A DNA stretch of 64,000 bases, from NCBI RefSeq assembly GCF_038719015.1, contig NZ_CP152276.1:2399501-2463500 (forward strand), in the 5' to 3' direction. Each line of letters opens with the position of its first letter. The first letter of the stretch is position 1. The stretch comes from Nguyenibacter vanlangensis. GTDB lineage: Bacteria > Pseudomonadota > Alphaproteobacteria > Acetobacterales > Acetobacteraceae. Under the pieces are notes generated by a model that was not told the origin of the DNA, made no database searches, and saw only the letters and a program-made list of their open reading frames with translations. Positions 11,965 through 20,796 of this stretch are shown here, piece after piece. The translations under genes and the position numbers were made by a program.

Positions 11965-12200
11965 TTGGAACTTGACAGACAACGCCGCCGAACGCAGCCT
12001 GCGCGGCATCACCTCGGGAAGGAAAGCCTGGCTGTTCGTCGGCTCGGATCGCAGCGGGCGACACGCAGCCGACATGTGTTCCCTCGTCGTAACTGCCAAG
12101 CTCAACGACATCGATCCCCAGGCCTGGCTCGCCTATGCTCTCACCCAGATCAACGACCAGCCGGTCTCACGCCTGCATGAACTCCTCCCCAGAACTGGAA
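11965..12200 (+). pseudogene. IS66-family transposase (TnpC) C-terminal remnant
   Basis: The frame from about 11966 reads LTDNAAERSLRGITSGRKAWLF and then VTAKLNDIDPQAWLAYAL and ending near RLHELLP. This is the characteristic C-terminal end of IS66 TnpC transposases (DNNAAER... TAKLNGIDP ... HELLPW). All upstream catalytic parts are missing, so it is a dead fragment. It sits just inside the left boundary of the island and next to the low-GC unknown gene. Confidence 0.82.
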
Positions 12201-12431
12201 GGCCTCAACACAACCCCATCTTACTCAAGCTGCCTGACTATGCCCGCGTCTCTCGCCAAATGCTTATGGTTCAGTGTCACACCAACTCCTATCAAAACTG
12301 CCGATAGCTACCTCAGCAACTCATCCCGCTCCCACACCACGCCTCAGGACACAGCCTCCTTAAGGTTCCTCCAAAAATCAGGGATTATCCTTCCGAACGA
12401 CAAAACGTCCGTCACCGAAAGTATACTCTTC

Positions 12432-14246
12432 CTACACCCCTGCAGCATGGCGATGACAAGTTTGCAACGCTCGCTGGTCGTTGCCTATGAACTCATCGCT
12501 ACCCGAATTCCGTGGAACACGCACGGAGGTAAAAAAAATCGACGGCCTTGTAATTCTGCGTCGCTCTGCGATCGCGTCACCAAAGGAAGTAAAGTTGCTC
12601 CGTCGCCAGATTGTCCGCCGCTCAGCCGAGCCAATACCGATCGTATCAGCATTTCTGAGCAACACAGCGATTTTATCTATGTCCTCAGAACAAACGGCCT
12701 CGAAGAACTGATGCCGAAAATTTTCTTGACTTTCGTCCAAGGCGTCAAGGAAATGCAATGTGTCCAATTTGGCCAGAAGTCGCGCCGCCTTACCTCTAAC
12801 AGAGGTCTCTGCATTATTTCGCAAATCAAGGATAGGACGAATATTTTCACCCTTAAACGGGCCGTGATTTCCAGTAGTGTAATCCATGAACCGAAGGATT
12901 TGGGCTCCCCCAATTCCAACACCGTCGACTCCGGTGTAAACAACCTTTTCAAGGTTATGCATACGAAAGCCGGCACTAAAATAGGTGAGAAGGCCACGCT
13001 CATGTGCTTCATGGACAAGAGTTGCCGACTGCCAGAATTCGATCTGATCAATGACACACTTACTGGGATAAGAATCTGCAGTTCCATCCCACGTCACTTT
13101 TTCGAAATGACCATCAATAACTATATCGATCCCAAGGCGCCCAACTTCAAATGGATCGCTGACTGTCCTCGGGTTATTGGCATCTCGATCATCGATAATT
13201 GGAACATTGATACAAAAAGCACCAGATAAAATCTGATTCTCCGCTCGACGAGTATTCGCCACCATAGCCCGCATGAACCGCACGGCCTGCGTATACGTCA
13301 TTCCCTCAATAGCCACCTTGCACTCTGTGACCCCGGTACCGAAGAACTCACTACAAGCCGCCGCAAATGTATGGACAGTTTTCAGGAATGAATTGTCAAA
13401 GGTCCCTTCGAAAAGGGGACGTCCAACGTAAGTTGAGACAGGCGCGAAGCGTGCGGCCTGCAAGCAGATGCGCGGAACGATCCGCGGCATGGGGATGCGG
13501 TACGGCTCGACCTCCGCCCGAGGAATGGCGACCCCACGTTCAAGATGCTCGATATGGACGATCACCCCTTCCATGTGAGCTAGGTCCGTAACCGTGTCAA
13601 AGAGATGTCCTGGACCGGGGTCCGTGACCGACATAACCGACTGATGTTTCCGGAAACCTGGCATTCCCCATGAAATCGGCACAATTGGCAGCCTGTAACC
13701 TCCGTCGAGCAGATTCCCAGCGATCAGAACCGCAGCGCGTTCAGTAGGAAGAAGAGCCTCCCCCTTGATAACAGCGTTCTCCGTCATCCGTTGAACTGTA
13801 CGAACAAAATCCGTCTCGCCTGCCCCTTCAGCAATGCTATATGTAACTAAATTCCCGTCAGAAGATATGACAACCGACGACGGCCTTGCCGGCAGTATCG
13901 CGTCGGAAATATCGTCAAATACATTGAATATTTCTAGGTATTTTTCAACGACATTCTCATCTAGGCTCTCAATCGCAGCGTTAATGGCTGCACTAATTTT
14001 GTTCAACTCTATCGCCGTAAGGATTCCTTCCGCTTGTAACTCATCAATATGCCGCAGCAACATAGGCAAGACCTCGGCCGCGTCACCAGCAAGAACCGGT
14101 TCGAATGATTCTCCCTTAGTAAAGGCTTCATCACCGACACCGCTCTGACAAATTCGCTCGCACCACAGTCGATACACAAGCGCATCCGCGTGCTCACATA
14201 TACGGGTACGAAAATTCGTTACTTTAAGAGAAAATATAGCAACCAT
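12432..14246 (-). CDS. Unrecognised 604-residue protein, low-GC island gene
   Basis: I do not recognise this protein. It has no signal peptide or membrane segment. The N-terminal third is helical; the middle has motifs such as PISWGMPGFRKHQSV and TDPGPGHLFDTVTDLAHMEG. The segment HEAHERGLLTYFSAGFRMHNLEKV followed by TGVDGVGIGGAQILR resembles the last strands and glycine-rich phosphate loop of a TIM barrel; this is only a fold guess. Base composition is visibly lower in GC than the flanking core genes, so it was probably acquired by transfer. A GGAAG ribosome site precedes the start at 14246. It is divergent from an HxlR-family regulator, which may control it. Confidence 0.72.
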   Translation of the reverse strand: MVAIFSLKVTNFRTRICEHADALVYRLWCERICQSGVGDEAFTKGESFEPVLAGDAAEVLPMLLRHIDELQAEGILTAIELNKISAAINAAIESLDENVVEKYLEIFNVFDDISDAILPARPSSVVISSDGNLVTYSIAEGAGETDFVRTVQRMTENAVIKGEALLPTERAAVLIAGNLLDGGYRLPIVPISWGMPGFRKHQSVMSVTDPGPGHLFDTVTDLAHMEGVIVHIEHLERGVAIPRAEVEPYRIPMPRIVPRICLQAARFAPVSTYVGRPLFEGTFDNSFLKTVHTFAAACSEFFGTGVTECKVAIEGMTYTQAVRFMRAMVANTRRAENQILSGAFCINVPIIDDRDANNPRTVSDPFEVGRLGIDIVIDGHFEKVTWDGTADSYPSKCVIDQIEFWQSATLVHEAHERGLLTYFSAGFRMHNLEKVVYTGVDGVGIGGAQILRFMDYTTGNHGPFKGENIRPILDLRNNAETSVRGKAARLLAKLDTLHFLDALDESQENFRHQFFEAVCSEDIDKIAVLLRNADTIGIGSAERRTIWRRSNFTSFGDAIAERRRITRPSIFFTSVRVPRNSGSDEFIGNDQRALQTCHRHAAGV

Positions 14247-14564
14247 TTCAGCTTCCTTTCAATAAATGTTCCATTGATTTTTATATCGCGAATACGACAT
14301 CACCGATCATAGACGACCAATATATTATTCATCTGTGAATCATACGTGCATTCAGCAACATAGTTTCAAGTTCGCAACCTAACAATCTAAACAGTCTGCT
14401 AATCTGGACACTCTCCGCATTGAGTCCTTCTTGTCGGAAAAGAAACCGCGATTATCGCTTCACATTGTGTCATGTTCGTTGTTGGACGACTGATTTTGTG
14501 CTTACTTGATCCGTGTTTGCAAGTACGCACAATTTTCTCTTGTAGTATCAGAAAGGATACCATA
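14247..14564. promoter_or_regulatory. AT-rich divergent control region of the unknown gene and HxlR regulator
   Basis: A 318-base AT-rich stretch between divergent starts at 14246 and 14565. Both genes have good ribosome sites at its ends (GGAAG and AAAGGA). No convincing palindrome was picked out by eye, but the layout fits a regulator controlling itself and its neighbour. Confidence 0.5.
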
Positions 14565-14987
14565 ATGGTCCATAAGATTCCTCCGCGTTGGCGGCGTCAT
14601 ATCTCTCCCGGGGGCCCTGCTTGCTCAGTCGAAGCAACACTTTCTCTCATTGACGGAAAATGGAAAGGTGTTGTTCTCTGGCACCTTCTTGATGGAACAC
14701 TCCGTTTCGGCGAGCTTCGCAGAAGGATTCCGCGCGTAACGCAAAGAATGTTGACCACTCAGTTAAGAGAACTCGAAGTAGACGGGCTAGTTGAGAGACA
14801 AGTTTATCCTGTCATTCCTCCTAAAGTCGAGTATTCTTTAACTGATTTGGGCGCATCGCTTGGCAACGTACTTTTTGCGTTAAAATTATGGGGCGATGAG
14901 CACTGGTCGCTTTGGCAGGATGTTACTCACAACAAAAAAAATCTTGTAGAAAAGGACGTGCCCATTGAATCTTATGCTAAGCAATGA
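14565..14987 (+). CDS. HxlR-family winged-helix transcription regulator
   Basis: A 140-residue regulator with the full HxlR pattern: a Cys near the N terminus (PACSVEATL), then DGKWKGVVLWHLLDGTLRFG, RIPRVTQRMLTTQLRELE (recognition helix region) and VEYSLTDLG in the wing. HxlR proteins are often dimeric and sense oxidants, aldehydes or electrophiles, sometimes through the conserved Cys. The start at 14565 is set by the GAAAGGATAC ribosome site and by the family's usual N terminus. It is divergent from the unknown 604-residue gene, its most likely target. Confidence 0.88.
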   Translation: MVHKIPPRWRRHISPGGPACSVEATLSLIDGKWKGVVLWHLLDGTLRFGELRRRIPRVTQRMLTTQLRELEVDGLVERQVYPVIPPKVEYSLTDLGASLGNVLFALKLWGDEHWSLWQDVTHNKKNLVEKDVPIESYAKQ

Positions 14988-15179
14988 TCAACGTCGACTC
15001 TGATTATTTTGATGTGAGAGGATTTTATTTATGACAGCGACAATGAAGCAGGACGATTATTCTGCCTCCAATCCGAATGTCCGTCTATGAACATATTGGT
15101 GCAAGTGAATCGGTCGATATGACCGCAGCAAGCTACGTTATCCCCGCAACCCGACGAATGGGCGGCGGTGACAGCACAA

Positions 15180-15560
15180 TTGCACGTCGATCGACTGCAC
15201 CATGCGCTCTATGCCCGATGCAGAGACAGGGTGGGACGCGAGGTCAGCCCGACAGTGGCGATCATCGGCAGCCGGTCAAAAGCGCGAAAAGAAAGATCTC
15301 AGACCTGGCTGGTTTCGACGCCAGCAAGAAAACAAAGGCAAGAATGATCACATCCTGGTCGACACATAAGGCTTGCTGACACGCACCATCGTCCACGCCT
15401 CCGACATTCAGGATCGCGACGGCGGCGTGCTGCCGATGGTGGAGTTTTCGGCTCGTCTTCCTTCCTGCCGTACCATCAACGGCAAGATCGTGAAGCGATC
15501 CGATATCGGAAAGTTCGTCGTTCTGCCTACGCTGGATTGTCCAGCGCACGATCACATGGC
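15180..15560 (+). pseudogene. IS5-family transposase remnant
   Basis: Pieces of an IS5-type transposase appear in successive frames: VGREVSPTVAIIGSRS near 15230, then VKSAKRK and FDASKKTKAR, then a stop-interrupted HILVDT and LLTRTIVHASDIQDRDGG near 15370-15425. Frameshifts and an in-frame stop make it non-functional. A short frame at 15031-15090 (starting MTATMKQDDYSASN) just upstream is a separate scrap without known similarity. The remnant lies inside the island between the HxlR gene and the AcuI-type reductase. Confidence 0.75.
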
Positions 15561-15699
15561 TCAATCGATGCCCAGGTTGGGTAAGGATTGAAAGCAGATG
15601 AACCGAAACGCATGCACCTTCCTCAGTTGGGCATCAGTCAGACAGATGGTGCGAAAGATCTGTCAGGTCACAATATGATCGTAGGTAATCACTTAATAT

Positions 15700-16692
15700 C
15701 TAATGGAGATCAACCACTAAACGCCCATGGACTTTTCCCTCCAACAACGCCGACGCGTTATGAACAACGTCTTGTAGGGTAATATCAGTCGCCAGCGCAT
15801 CCATGGACTGAGCATTTACCAGTTCCTCTAAGCGGCTCCACGCAAGCTGCCGCTTATCACGCGGACAATAAACACTGTCGATCCCGATCAGCGAGACGCC
15901 GCGCAGGATAAAGGGCGCCACCGTGGCGGGAAAATCCATGCCGGCCGCCAAGCCACAAGCCGTCACCACGCCACCGGGCAATATGCCCGCGCACAAATTG
16001 GCGAGTATTCGGCCACCTGCAACATCGACGGCACCCGCCCAGCGCGCACGCTCCAAAGGTTTTCCGGCTTTGGCGAATGCATCGCGCGACAGAATCGTAG
16101 CGGCACCCAGCCCCTTCAAATAGGAGCTTTCCTCCAGTCGCCCCGTTATCGCTTCGACAGTGTAGCCCAGACGAGAGAGCAACATCACCGCGATGCTGCC
16201 CACACCCCCCGAAGCGCCGGACACCACGACCGGCCCAGCATCCGGCCGGATGCCTTCGCGCTCTAGCGCCATGACACAGAGCATCGCGGTATAGCCGGCG
16301 GTACCGATCGCCATCGCCTGCCGGTTCGAAATGCCACGAGGAAGCGGCACCAGCCAGTCCCCACGCACACGAGCCTTCCCGGCTAATCCACCCCAATGTT
16401 TCTCGCCCACGCCCCAGCCGTTCAGCACGACCCGATCTCCCGGCGATAGTGCGGGGTCGTCCGAACGCGCAACAATGCCCGCGAAATCAATCCCCGGAAT
16501 CATGGGAAACCGGTGGACAATCGGCCCCCGGCCGGTGATCGCCAATGCGTCCTTGTAATTCAGGGTCGACCATTCGACTTGCACCGTCACATCGCCTTCC
16601 GGCAAGGCGTCCTCGTCCATCCAGCGCACGGCGACATGTTGTTCGCCGGTCTCACTCTTTTCAATCAGTAGAGCCTGAAACTGAGAATTCAT
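15700..16692 (-). CDS. acuI: Zinc-free MDR oxidoreductase, YhdH/AcuI (acrylyl-CoA reductase) type
   Basis: A 330-residue medium-chain reductase of the YhdH/AcuI group; characterised members reduce acrylyl-CoA to propionyl-CoA using NADPH. Visible are the N-terminal GroES-like region (LNYKDALAITGRGPIVHRFP), the GIDFAGIV and GDRVVLNGWGVGE motifs, and the nucleotide loop SGASGGVGSIAV. Zinc-ligand cysteines are absent. The gene is preceded by a palindrome (16708-16722) also found before the adjoining tetR gene, implying control by that repressor. The symbol is assigned on family pattern. Confidence 0.85.
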   Translation of the reverse strand: MNSQFQALLIEKSETGEQHVAVRWMDEDALPEGDVTVQVEWSTLNYKDALAITGRGPIVHRFPMIPGIDFAGIVARSDDPALSPGDRVVLNGWGVGEKHWGGLAGKARVRGDWLVPLPRGISNRQAMAIGTAGYTAMLCVMALEREGIRPDAGPVVVSGASGGVGSIAVMLLSRLGYTVEAITGRLEESSYLKGLGAATILSRDAFAKAGKPLERARWAGAVDVAGGRILANLCAGILPGGVVTACGLAAGMDFPATVAPFILRGVSLIGIDSVYCPRDKRQLAWSRLEELVNAQSMDALATDITLQDVVHNASALLEGKVHGRLVVDLH

Positions 16693-16707
16693 AAGGTTTC
16701 CCCCGAT

Positions 16708-16722
16708 TAGACTGATCGTCTA
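16708..16722. promoter_or_regulatory. Operator palindrome before the acuI-type gene
   Basis: The sequence TAGACTGATCGTCTA has perfect 5-base arms (TAGAC/GTCTA) and lies 15 bases before the acuI-type start. A matching site is present before the tetR gene at 17390-17404, so it is the likely binding site of that TetR protein. Confidence 0.72.
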
Positions 16723-16763
16723 TAAAATGACGAAAATAACTCGACCCACTGTGATAGTGATGC

Positions 16764-17378
16764 TTACGACACCTCAATCAAAGCCATAAATCCATCCTCG
16801 AAGACCCGCAGTGGGGCAACGCTGCGCTCCAGTCGCGCGCGCAAAACGGCCCCTTCCCACCCCGTCCAGAAGAATCGTGCCCAGCCCCGCGCACGGTCGG
16901 AATCAATCGGAAGGAGGCAGTCTGTCAGCCTATTTTCCCATCCATTCAGCACATCCCGGAGCGCCGTTCGATAGTCATCTGGCAAAGCACCCAGTTCCTG
17001 GCCGAGATTTCCGATCAGACACCCACGCCGGAACGCATGTCGCTCCATTCCCTGGCATGCATCCGCGATGAAGTTGCGAAGCCTTTCGACCGGCACCGTA
17101 CTCTCATCCTTCAACCAGCGATCCAGTTTCGCATTAAAGTAGGCAGCATATGCCTCGATCAGAACGAGACCGAACGCCTCCTTGCTGGGAAAATAGTAAT
17201 AGAACGAACCCTTCGGTACCTGGGCTCGTGCCAGAAGTTCCTCCAATCCGGACGCGATGAAGCCTTTTTCGGTCAGAGCCGCAACGCCTTCCCTGATCAG
17301 TTTTTGCCGGGTCGCCGAGTACCCATCCTCCGACTTCGGAGGCCGGCCACGACGCCGTTGTTGAGCCACGGAATTCAT
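16764..17378 (-). CDS. TetR-family repressor, probable regulator of the acuI-type gene
   Basis: A 204-residue TetR-type regulator. The N-terminal helix-turn-helix is clear: RQKLIREGVAALTEKGFIASGL, then LARAQVPKGSFYYYFPSKEAFG. The C-terminal ligand domain fits the AcuR-like subgroup (TetR_C-type). The start at 17378 gives RRRGRPPKS at the N terminus with an AGG site upstream; the longer frame to 17420 runs through the operator. It is followed on the same strand by the acuI-type gene, and both have the same palindrome before their starts, so it should repress both. Confidence 0.9.
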   Translation of the reverse strand: MNSVAQQRRRGRPPKSEDGYSATRQKLIREGVAALTEKGFIASGLEELLARAQVPKGSFYYYFPSKEAFGLVLIEAYAAYFNAKLDRWLKDESTVPVERLRNFIADACQGMERHAFRRGCLIGNLGQELGALPDDYRTALRDVLNGWENRLTDCLLPIDSDRARGWARFFWTGWEGAVLRARLERSVAPLRVFEDGFMALIEVS

Positions 17379-17389
17379 GAAACCTTTTA

Positions 17390-17404
17390 TAGACCGATCG
17401 TCTC
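17390..17404. promoter_or_regulatory. Operator palindrome before tetR
   Basis: TAGACCGATCGTCTC matches the acuI-type operator at 16708-16722 (TAGACTGATCGTCTA), with one arm base changed. It lies 11 bases before the tetR start, the right place for autorepression. Confidence 0.7.
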
Positions 17405-17459
17405 GGAAATTAAGCGCCATTTCCCAGACATGATGTTCACATCATCGTCAGCGTCATCA

Positions 17460-17640
17460 GTCAAGGCGCCTGTCGGCGCCCGCGCCGTCAACATGCGCAG
17501 GGTGACGGTCGGCAGACGCTTTCGGAGGGAGTTGAAGCGCGTGGTTCCCCGCAAAAGATGGAAAAGAGTCACCTCCTTCCACTCCCATCGATCAGTTCGA
17601 GCGTCGCTTCCATAGTTGTTCGTGACGAATAAGGGGCATG
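17460..17640 (-). pseudogene. HxlR-family regulator remnant
   Basis: The frame carries RWEWKEVTLFHLLRGTTRFN and then LRKRLPTVTLRMLTA, clearly the winged-helix core of an HxlR regulator (compare GKWKGVVLWHLLDGTLRF in the intact protein at 14565). The N-terminal cysteine region and everything after the recognition helix are missing or unrelated. Its position just before the divergent alcohol dehydrogenase suggests it was once that gene's regulator. Confidence 0.72.
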
Positions 17641-17739
17641 ACGGTATCATTTCCGATACTATGAGCGTTATATGTGCGTTCTTGTGCATGCCGAATATGA
17701 CGCCCCATCTTCCCTCCATTCAGCAATGGAGAGAAAACT

Positions 17740-18759
17740 ATGCGTGCCGTTGGCTATCAATCCCCCCTTCCGATTGGCGCCCCCGATTCGTTACAGGACA
17801 TCGAACTCCCGAAACCCTTACCGAGCGGCCGCGATCTCCTGGTCGAAATCCGGGCTGTTTCGGTCAATCCCGTTGACACCAAGGTGCGAATGAGCGCCCC
17901 ACCCGAACCCGGCCAATGGCGTGTTCTTGGATGGGACGCAGCAGGCATCGTGACGGCGACGGGACCAGACGTCCGCGACTTCACGATCGGGGATGAAGTC
18001 TTCTATGCCGGATCGCTGCACCGTTCGGGAACAAATGCCCAGTTCCACCTGGTCGATGAACGGATCGTGGGCCGCAAGCCGAAATCGCTGGACTGGGCGC
18101 AGGCCGCCGCGCTCCCGCTGACCGCGATCACGGCATGGGAGATGTTGTTCGACCGGATCGATATCCGGCGACCTGTCCCCGGAGTTGTCCCGTCCCTGCT
18201 GATCGTCGGCGGCGCGGGCGGCGTCGGCTCGATCGCGATCCAGCTTGCCCGTGTACTGACGGACCTGACCGTCATCGCCACGGCGTCGCGCCCCGAGACA
18301 CAGGAATGGGTGCGAAACCTTGGCGCGCATCATGTGATCGACCACAGGAACTCCCTCGCGGGACAGGTGGCACGTCTCCCGACCGGCGCACCCGGCTTCG
18401 TCTTCTCCACGACACAAACGGATCAACACGTCGCCGATATCGTGGAGTTACTGGCACCACAGGGACATTTCGGGTTGATCGACGATCCGAAGGAACTCGA
18501 CGCGTTGCCGCTCAAGCGCAAGAGCCTGTCGTTGCATTGGGAATTGATGTTCACCCGTCCCATGTTCGAAACAGCCGACATGGCCGAACAGGGGAAGCTC
18601 CTGAATGAGGTTTCCGCTTTGGTGGACAGCGGACGGATTCGTACGACGCTCGGGGAGAATTTCGGTCTCATCAATGCGGACAACCTGCGCCGCGCGCACG
18701 CCCTGGTCGAGAGCGGACAGGCAAAGGGCAAGATCGTTCTCACCGGCTTCGGTGAATGA
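17740..18759 (+). CDS. Zinc-binding alcohol dehydrogenase family (ZADH/quinone-reductase-like) protein
   Basis: A 339-residue MDR-superfamily NADPH reductase. It shows the GroES-like start MRAVGYQSPLPIG, the VNPVDTKVR and GWDAAGIVTATG motifs, and the dinucleotide loop IVGGAGGVGSIAIQLAR. The structural zinc cysteines are absent, as in many members of this quinone-reductase-like branch. The substrate may be an enone, quinone or aldehyde. It heads a tight row with the SnoaL-like and cupin genes. A remnant HxlR gene lies divergently upstream. Confidence 0.87.
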   Translation: MRAVGYQSPLPIGAPDSLQDIELPKPLPSGRDLLVEIRAVSVNPVDTKVRMSAPPEPGQWRVLGWDAAGIVTATGPDVRDFTIGDEVFYAGSLHRSGTNAQFHLVDERIVGRKPKSLDWAQAAALPLTAITAWEMLFDRIDIRRPVPGVVPSLLIVGGAGGVGSIAIQLARVLTDLTVIATASRPETQEWVRNLGAHHVIDHRNSLAGQVARLPTGAPGFVFSTTQTDQHVADIVELLAPQGHFGLIDDPKELDALPLKRKSLSLHWELMFTRPMFETADMAEQGKLLNEVSALVDSGRIRTTLGENFGLINADNLRRAHALVESGQAKGKIVLTGFGE

Positions 18760-18770
18760 GGAGACTCGAC

Positions 18771-19157
18771 ATGAACGAGACACCATCGGATCTGGTGCGG
18801 CGCTGGTATGCGACCGGCGACACGTCCTTGCTGGATGATGACATCGTGTGGGTCGTACTCGACAGTTTTCCAGAGGGCGGCCGCTATGTCGGCCGGGAAG
18901 CGGTCACGGAACGCTTTTTCCCCGCCGTGAAGGCCCATTTCACAGAATACGTCGCCCAGCCGGAAACCTTGCTGGCCGATGCAACCGACGTCGCGACGAC
19001 CGGGTTTTATCGGGTGCGCACGCCGCTCGGAAGGACGGGCGAGATCGCCTTCGCACATTTCTGGACGATTCGGAACGGAAAAATCGCCGCATTTCACCAG
19101 GTGGCGGATACCGCGAAATTACGGGATCTCCTGATCGATGGGAAGAAGGGGTCATGA
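18771..19157 (+). CDS. SnoaL-like / NTF2-fold protein
   Basis: A 128-residue single-domain protein with the NTF2 cone-fold pattern: DLVRRWYATGDTSLLDDDIVW at the start and the strands GRTGEIAFAHFWTIRNGKIA near the end. Such proteins are small-molecule isomerases, hydrolases or binding proteins. GAGGAG precedes the ATG at 18771; an earlier ATG at 18756 overlaps the dehydrogenase stop. It overlaps the cupin gene by 4 bases (ATGA), so translation is coupled. Confidence 0.84.
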   Translation: MNETPSDLVRRWYATGDTSLLDDDIVWVVLDSFPEGGRYVGREAVTERFFPAVKAHFTEYVAQPETLLADATDVATTGFYRVRTPLGRTGEIAFAHFWTIRNGKIAAFHQVADTAKLRDLLIDGKKGS

Positions 19158-19585
19158 GCGCCGATAACGCGTCTTCGGCAAACGCAGGCGGCGGCCGCTT
19201 CGACCTCAACGCCATCGCCGCATCGTTTCCGGACTCGTCCGACACGATGCTGCTGGACACATATCTGACGGACTCCGCGTCCCGCAGTATCCGGGTTTTT
19301 CGCGTCTATCGTGGTGTACCTGCCCATTATCACACGCAATGCGACGAAATCCTGCATGTGCTCTCAGGCGAGGGGACTTTCTGGATCGATAACCCGGCCA
19401 CCGAGGCGGCCTTCGTGCCGGGTCAGCTTCTCGTTTTCCCCAGACGCGCCGTCCATGCCCTACCGCGTATCCTGCGTGCCCCTGTCATATTCCTCGCCAT
19501 CGACACACCGCGTCGGGCACAGGATGACATCACCTTTGTCGATCCCGAGGACGGTACCCCTGCCGAATTCATTGCGAAGATATGA
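19154..19585 (+). CDS. Cupin-domain protein
   Basis: A 143-residue protein with a single cupin barrel. The metal-binding motifs are visible: HYHTQCDEILHVLSGEGTF (first cupin motif with two His and a Glu) and PGQLLVFPRRAVHALPR (second motif with a His). It may be an enzyme or a binding protein acting on the same substrate as the dehydrogenase and SnoaL-like neighbours; substrate unknown. The start overlaps the previous stop by 4 bases. Confidence 0.87.
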   Translation: MSADNASSANAGGGRFDLNAIAASFPDSSDTMLLDTYLTDSASRSIRVFRVYRGVPAHYHTQCDEILHVLSGEGTFWIDNPATEAAFVPGQLLVFPRRAVHALPRILRAPVIFLAIDTPRRAQDDITFVDPEDGTPAEFIAKI

Positions 19586-19589
19586 CACT

Positions 19590-20720
19590 ATGAGCCTTCC
19601 CGAACCAAAGCTTCGACACTCGCGTCGCCGCGGGCATTCTTTCCCCCTTATAATAGCGGCAAGCCTGTTTCTGTGCGTCTCGACCGGAAACATGGAGATG
19701 GCTCATGCGCGATCTCTCCGCATCGAAGCCTCGAATTCAGTCCTGAACTGGAACGCGGTCGCCCTGGCCGCCCATCATGTGTTCGTAGGAGGACCACGCT
19801 GGACTGGCTTTTCCGGCCCATCTGTCGCCGTTTTGACGACAGGAGGCTTGCTCCGCCCCTTTCCGGATTCGATATGGAACGGGTGGAAACCTGGCCTTGA
19901 CGCGAAACGGCGTTTCGTTAGCGTCAACGCCCTTCATATCGATCCCGAAGGCAAACTCTGGGTGGTCGATACGGGAACGCCGCTGTTTGGCCGCCCACCC
20001 GTCAAGGACGGTCCGAAACTGGTGCGCCTCGACCCGGCGACGGGGGATATCCTCCGCGTCTATCCGCTTGATCCGGTTATGGCTCCGCCAGGGAGTTATA
20101 TCGACGACATCCGCTTCAACGGACCGCACGCCTATTTGACCGACGCTGGAAAAGGCGCAGTTCTGGTTCTCGATATCGCAACGGGCGTCTGTCGTCGCGT
20201 CCTCGACGGTGCCCCTGCCACACAGGCACGACCGGATCGACCGATCGTCATCGACGGACGCATCGTCAGGAACGGCAATGGTACGCCGCTCCTGATCAAC
20301 GCCGACCCGCTCGAAGTCAGTCCCGACAGGAAGTACCTATATTTTGGGCCGCTCGAAGGGCCATGGTCGAAGGTGCCGACCGCGCTTCTGGATGATCCCG
20401 CGACACCTCCAGCGGTGCTTGCCGCGTCGGTTACTCCCTGGGCCGATCTTCCTCCGATCGGCGGCAGCGCGATGGATGAACGCGGAAACCTTTATTTCGT
20501 CGCCTTAAAAAATGAAACGGTTTATCGGCGTGATCCAGCGGGGAGGATCGTATCCCTCGCGTCGGATCATCGCCTGCACTGGGCAGATGCGCCTTTTCTC
20601 ACACGCGATGGGCGGCTGTGGCTTCCCGTCGCCCAACTCGACCGACTGGCACAGTTTCAGCATGGTATATCGCGTGTCCAGTTTCCCTTTCTTCTGCTCT
20701 CTCTGAGCACGCAGCCATGA
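19590..20720 (+). CDS. Major royal jelly protein / yellow-family secreted beta-propeller
   Basis: A 376-residue exported protein with a signal segment (FPLIIAASLFLCVST, about residues 18-32). The body has the MRJP/yellow pattern: FVSVNALHIDPEGKLWVVDTG, LVRLDPATGDILRVYPLD, YIDDIRFNG and YLTDAGKGAVLVLDIATG. Bacterial members are periplasmic six-bladed propellers with unclear function, possibly lactonase-like. It follows the cupin by 4 bases and ends the operon. Confidence 0.84.
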   Translation: MSLPEPKLRHSRRRGHSFPLIIAASLFLCVSTGNMEMAHARSLRIEASNSVLNWNAVALAAHHVFVGGPRWTGFSGPSVAVLTTGGLLRPFPDSIWNGWKPGLDAKRRFVSVNALHIDPEGKLWVVDTGTPLFGRPPVKDGPKLVRLDPATGDILRVYPLDPVMAPPGSYIDDIRFNGPHAYLTDAGKGAVLVLDIATGVCRRVLDGAPATQARPDRPIVIDGRIVRNGNGTPLLINADPLEVSPDRKYLYFGPLEGPWSKVPTALLDDPATPPAVLAASVTPWADLPPIGGSAMDERGNLYFVALKNETVYRRDPAGRIVSLASDHRLHWADAPFLTRDGRLWLPVAQLDRLAQFQHGISRVQFPFLLLSLSTQP

Positions 20721-20796
20721 GCGAGTGTGTCATGGGCAAGCAGTCACGCACATAATCATGAATATCCGGTATCTGGCGTCACGAAAAACAATGAGC

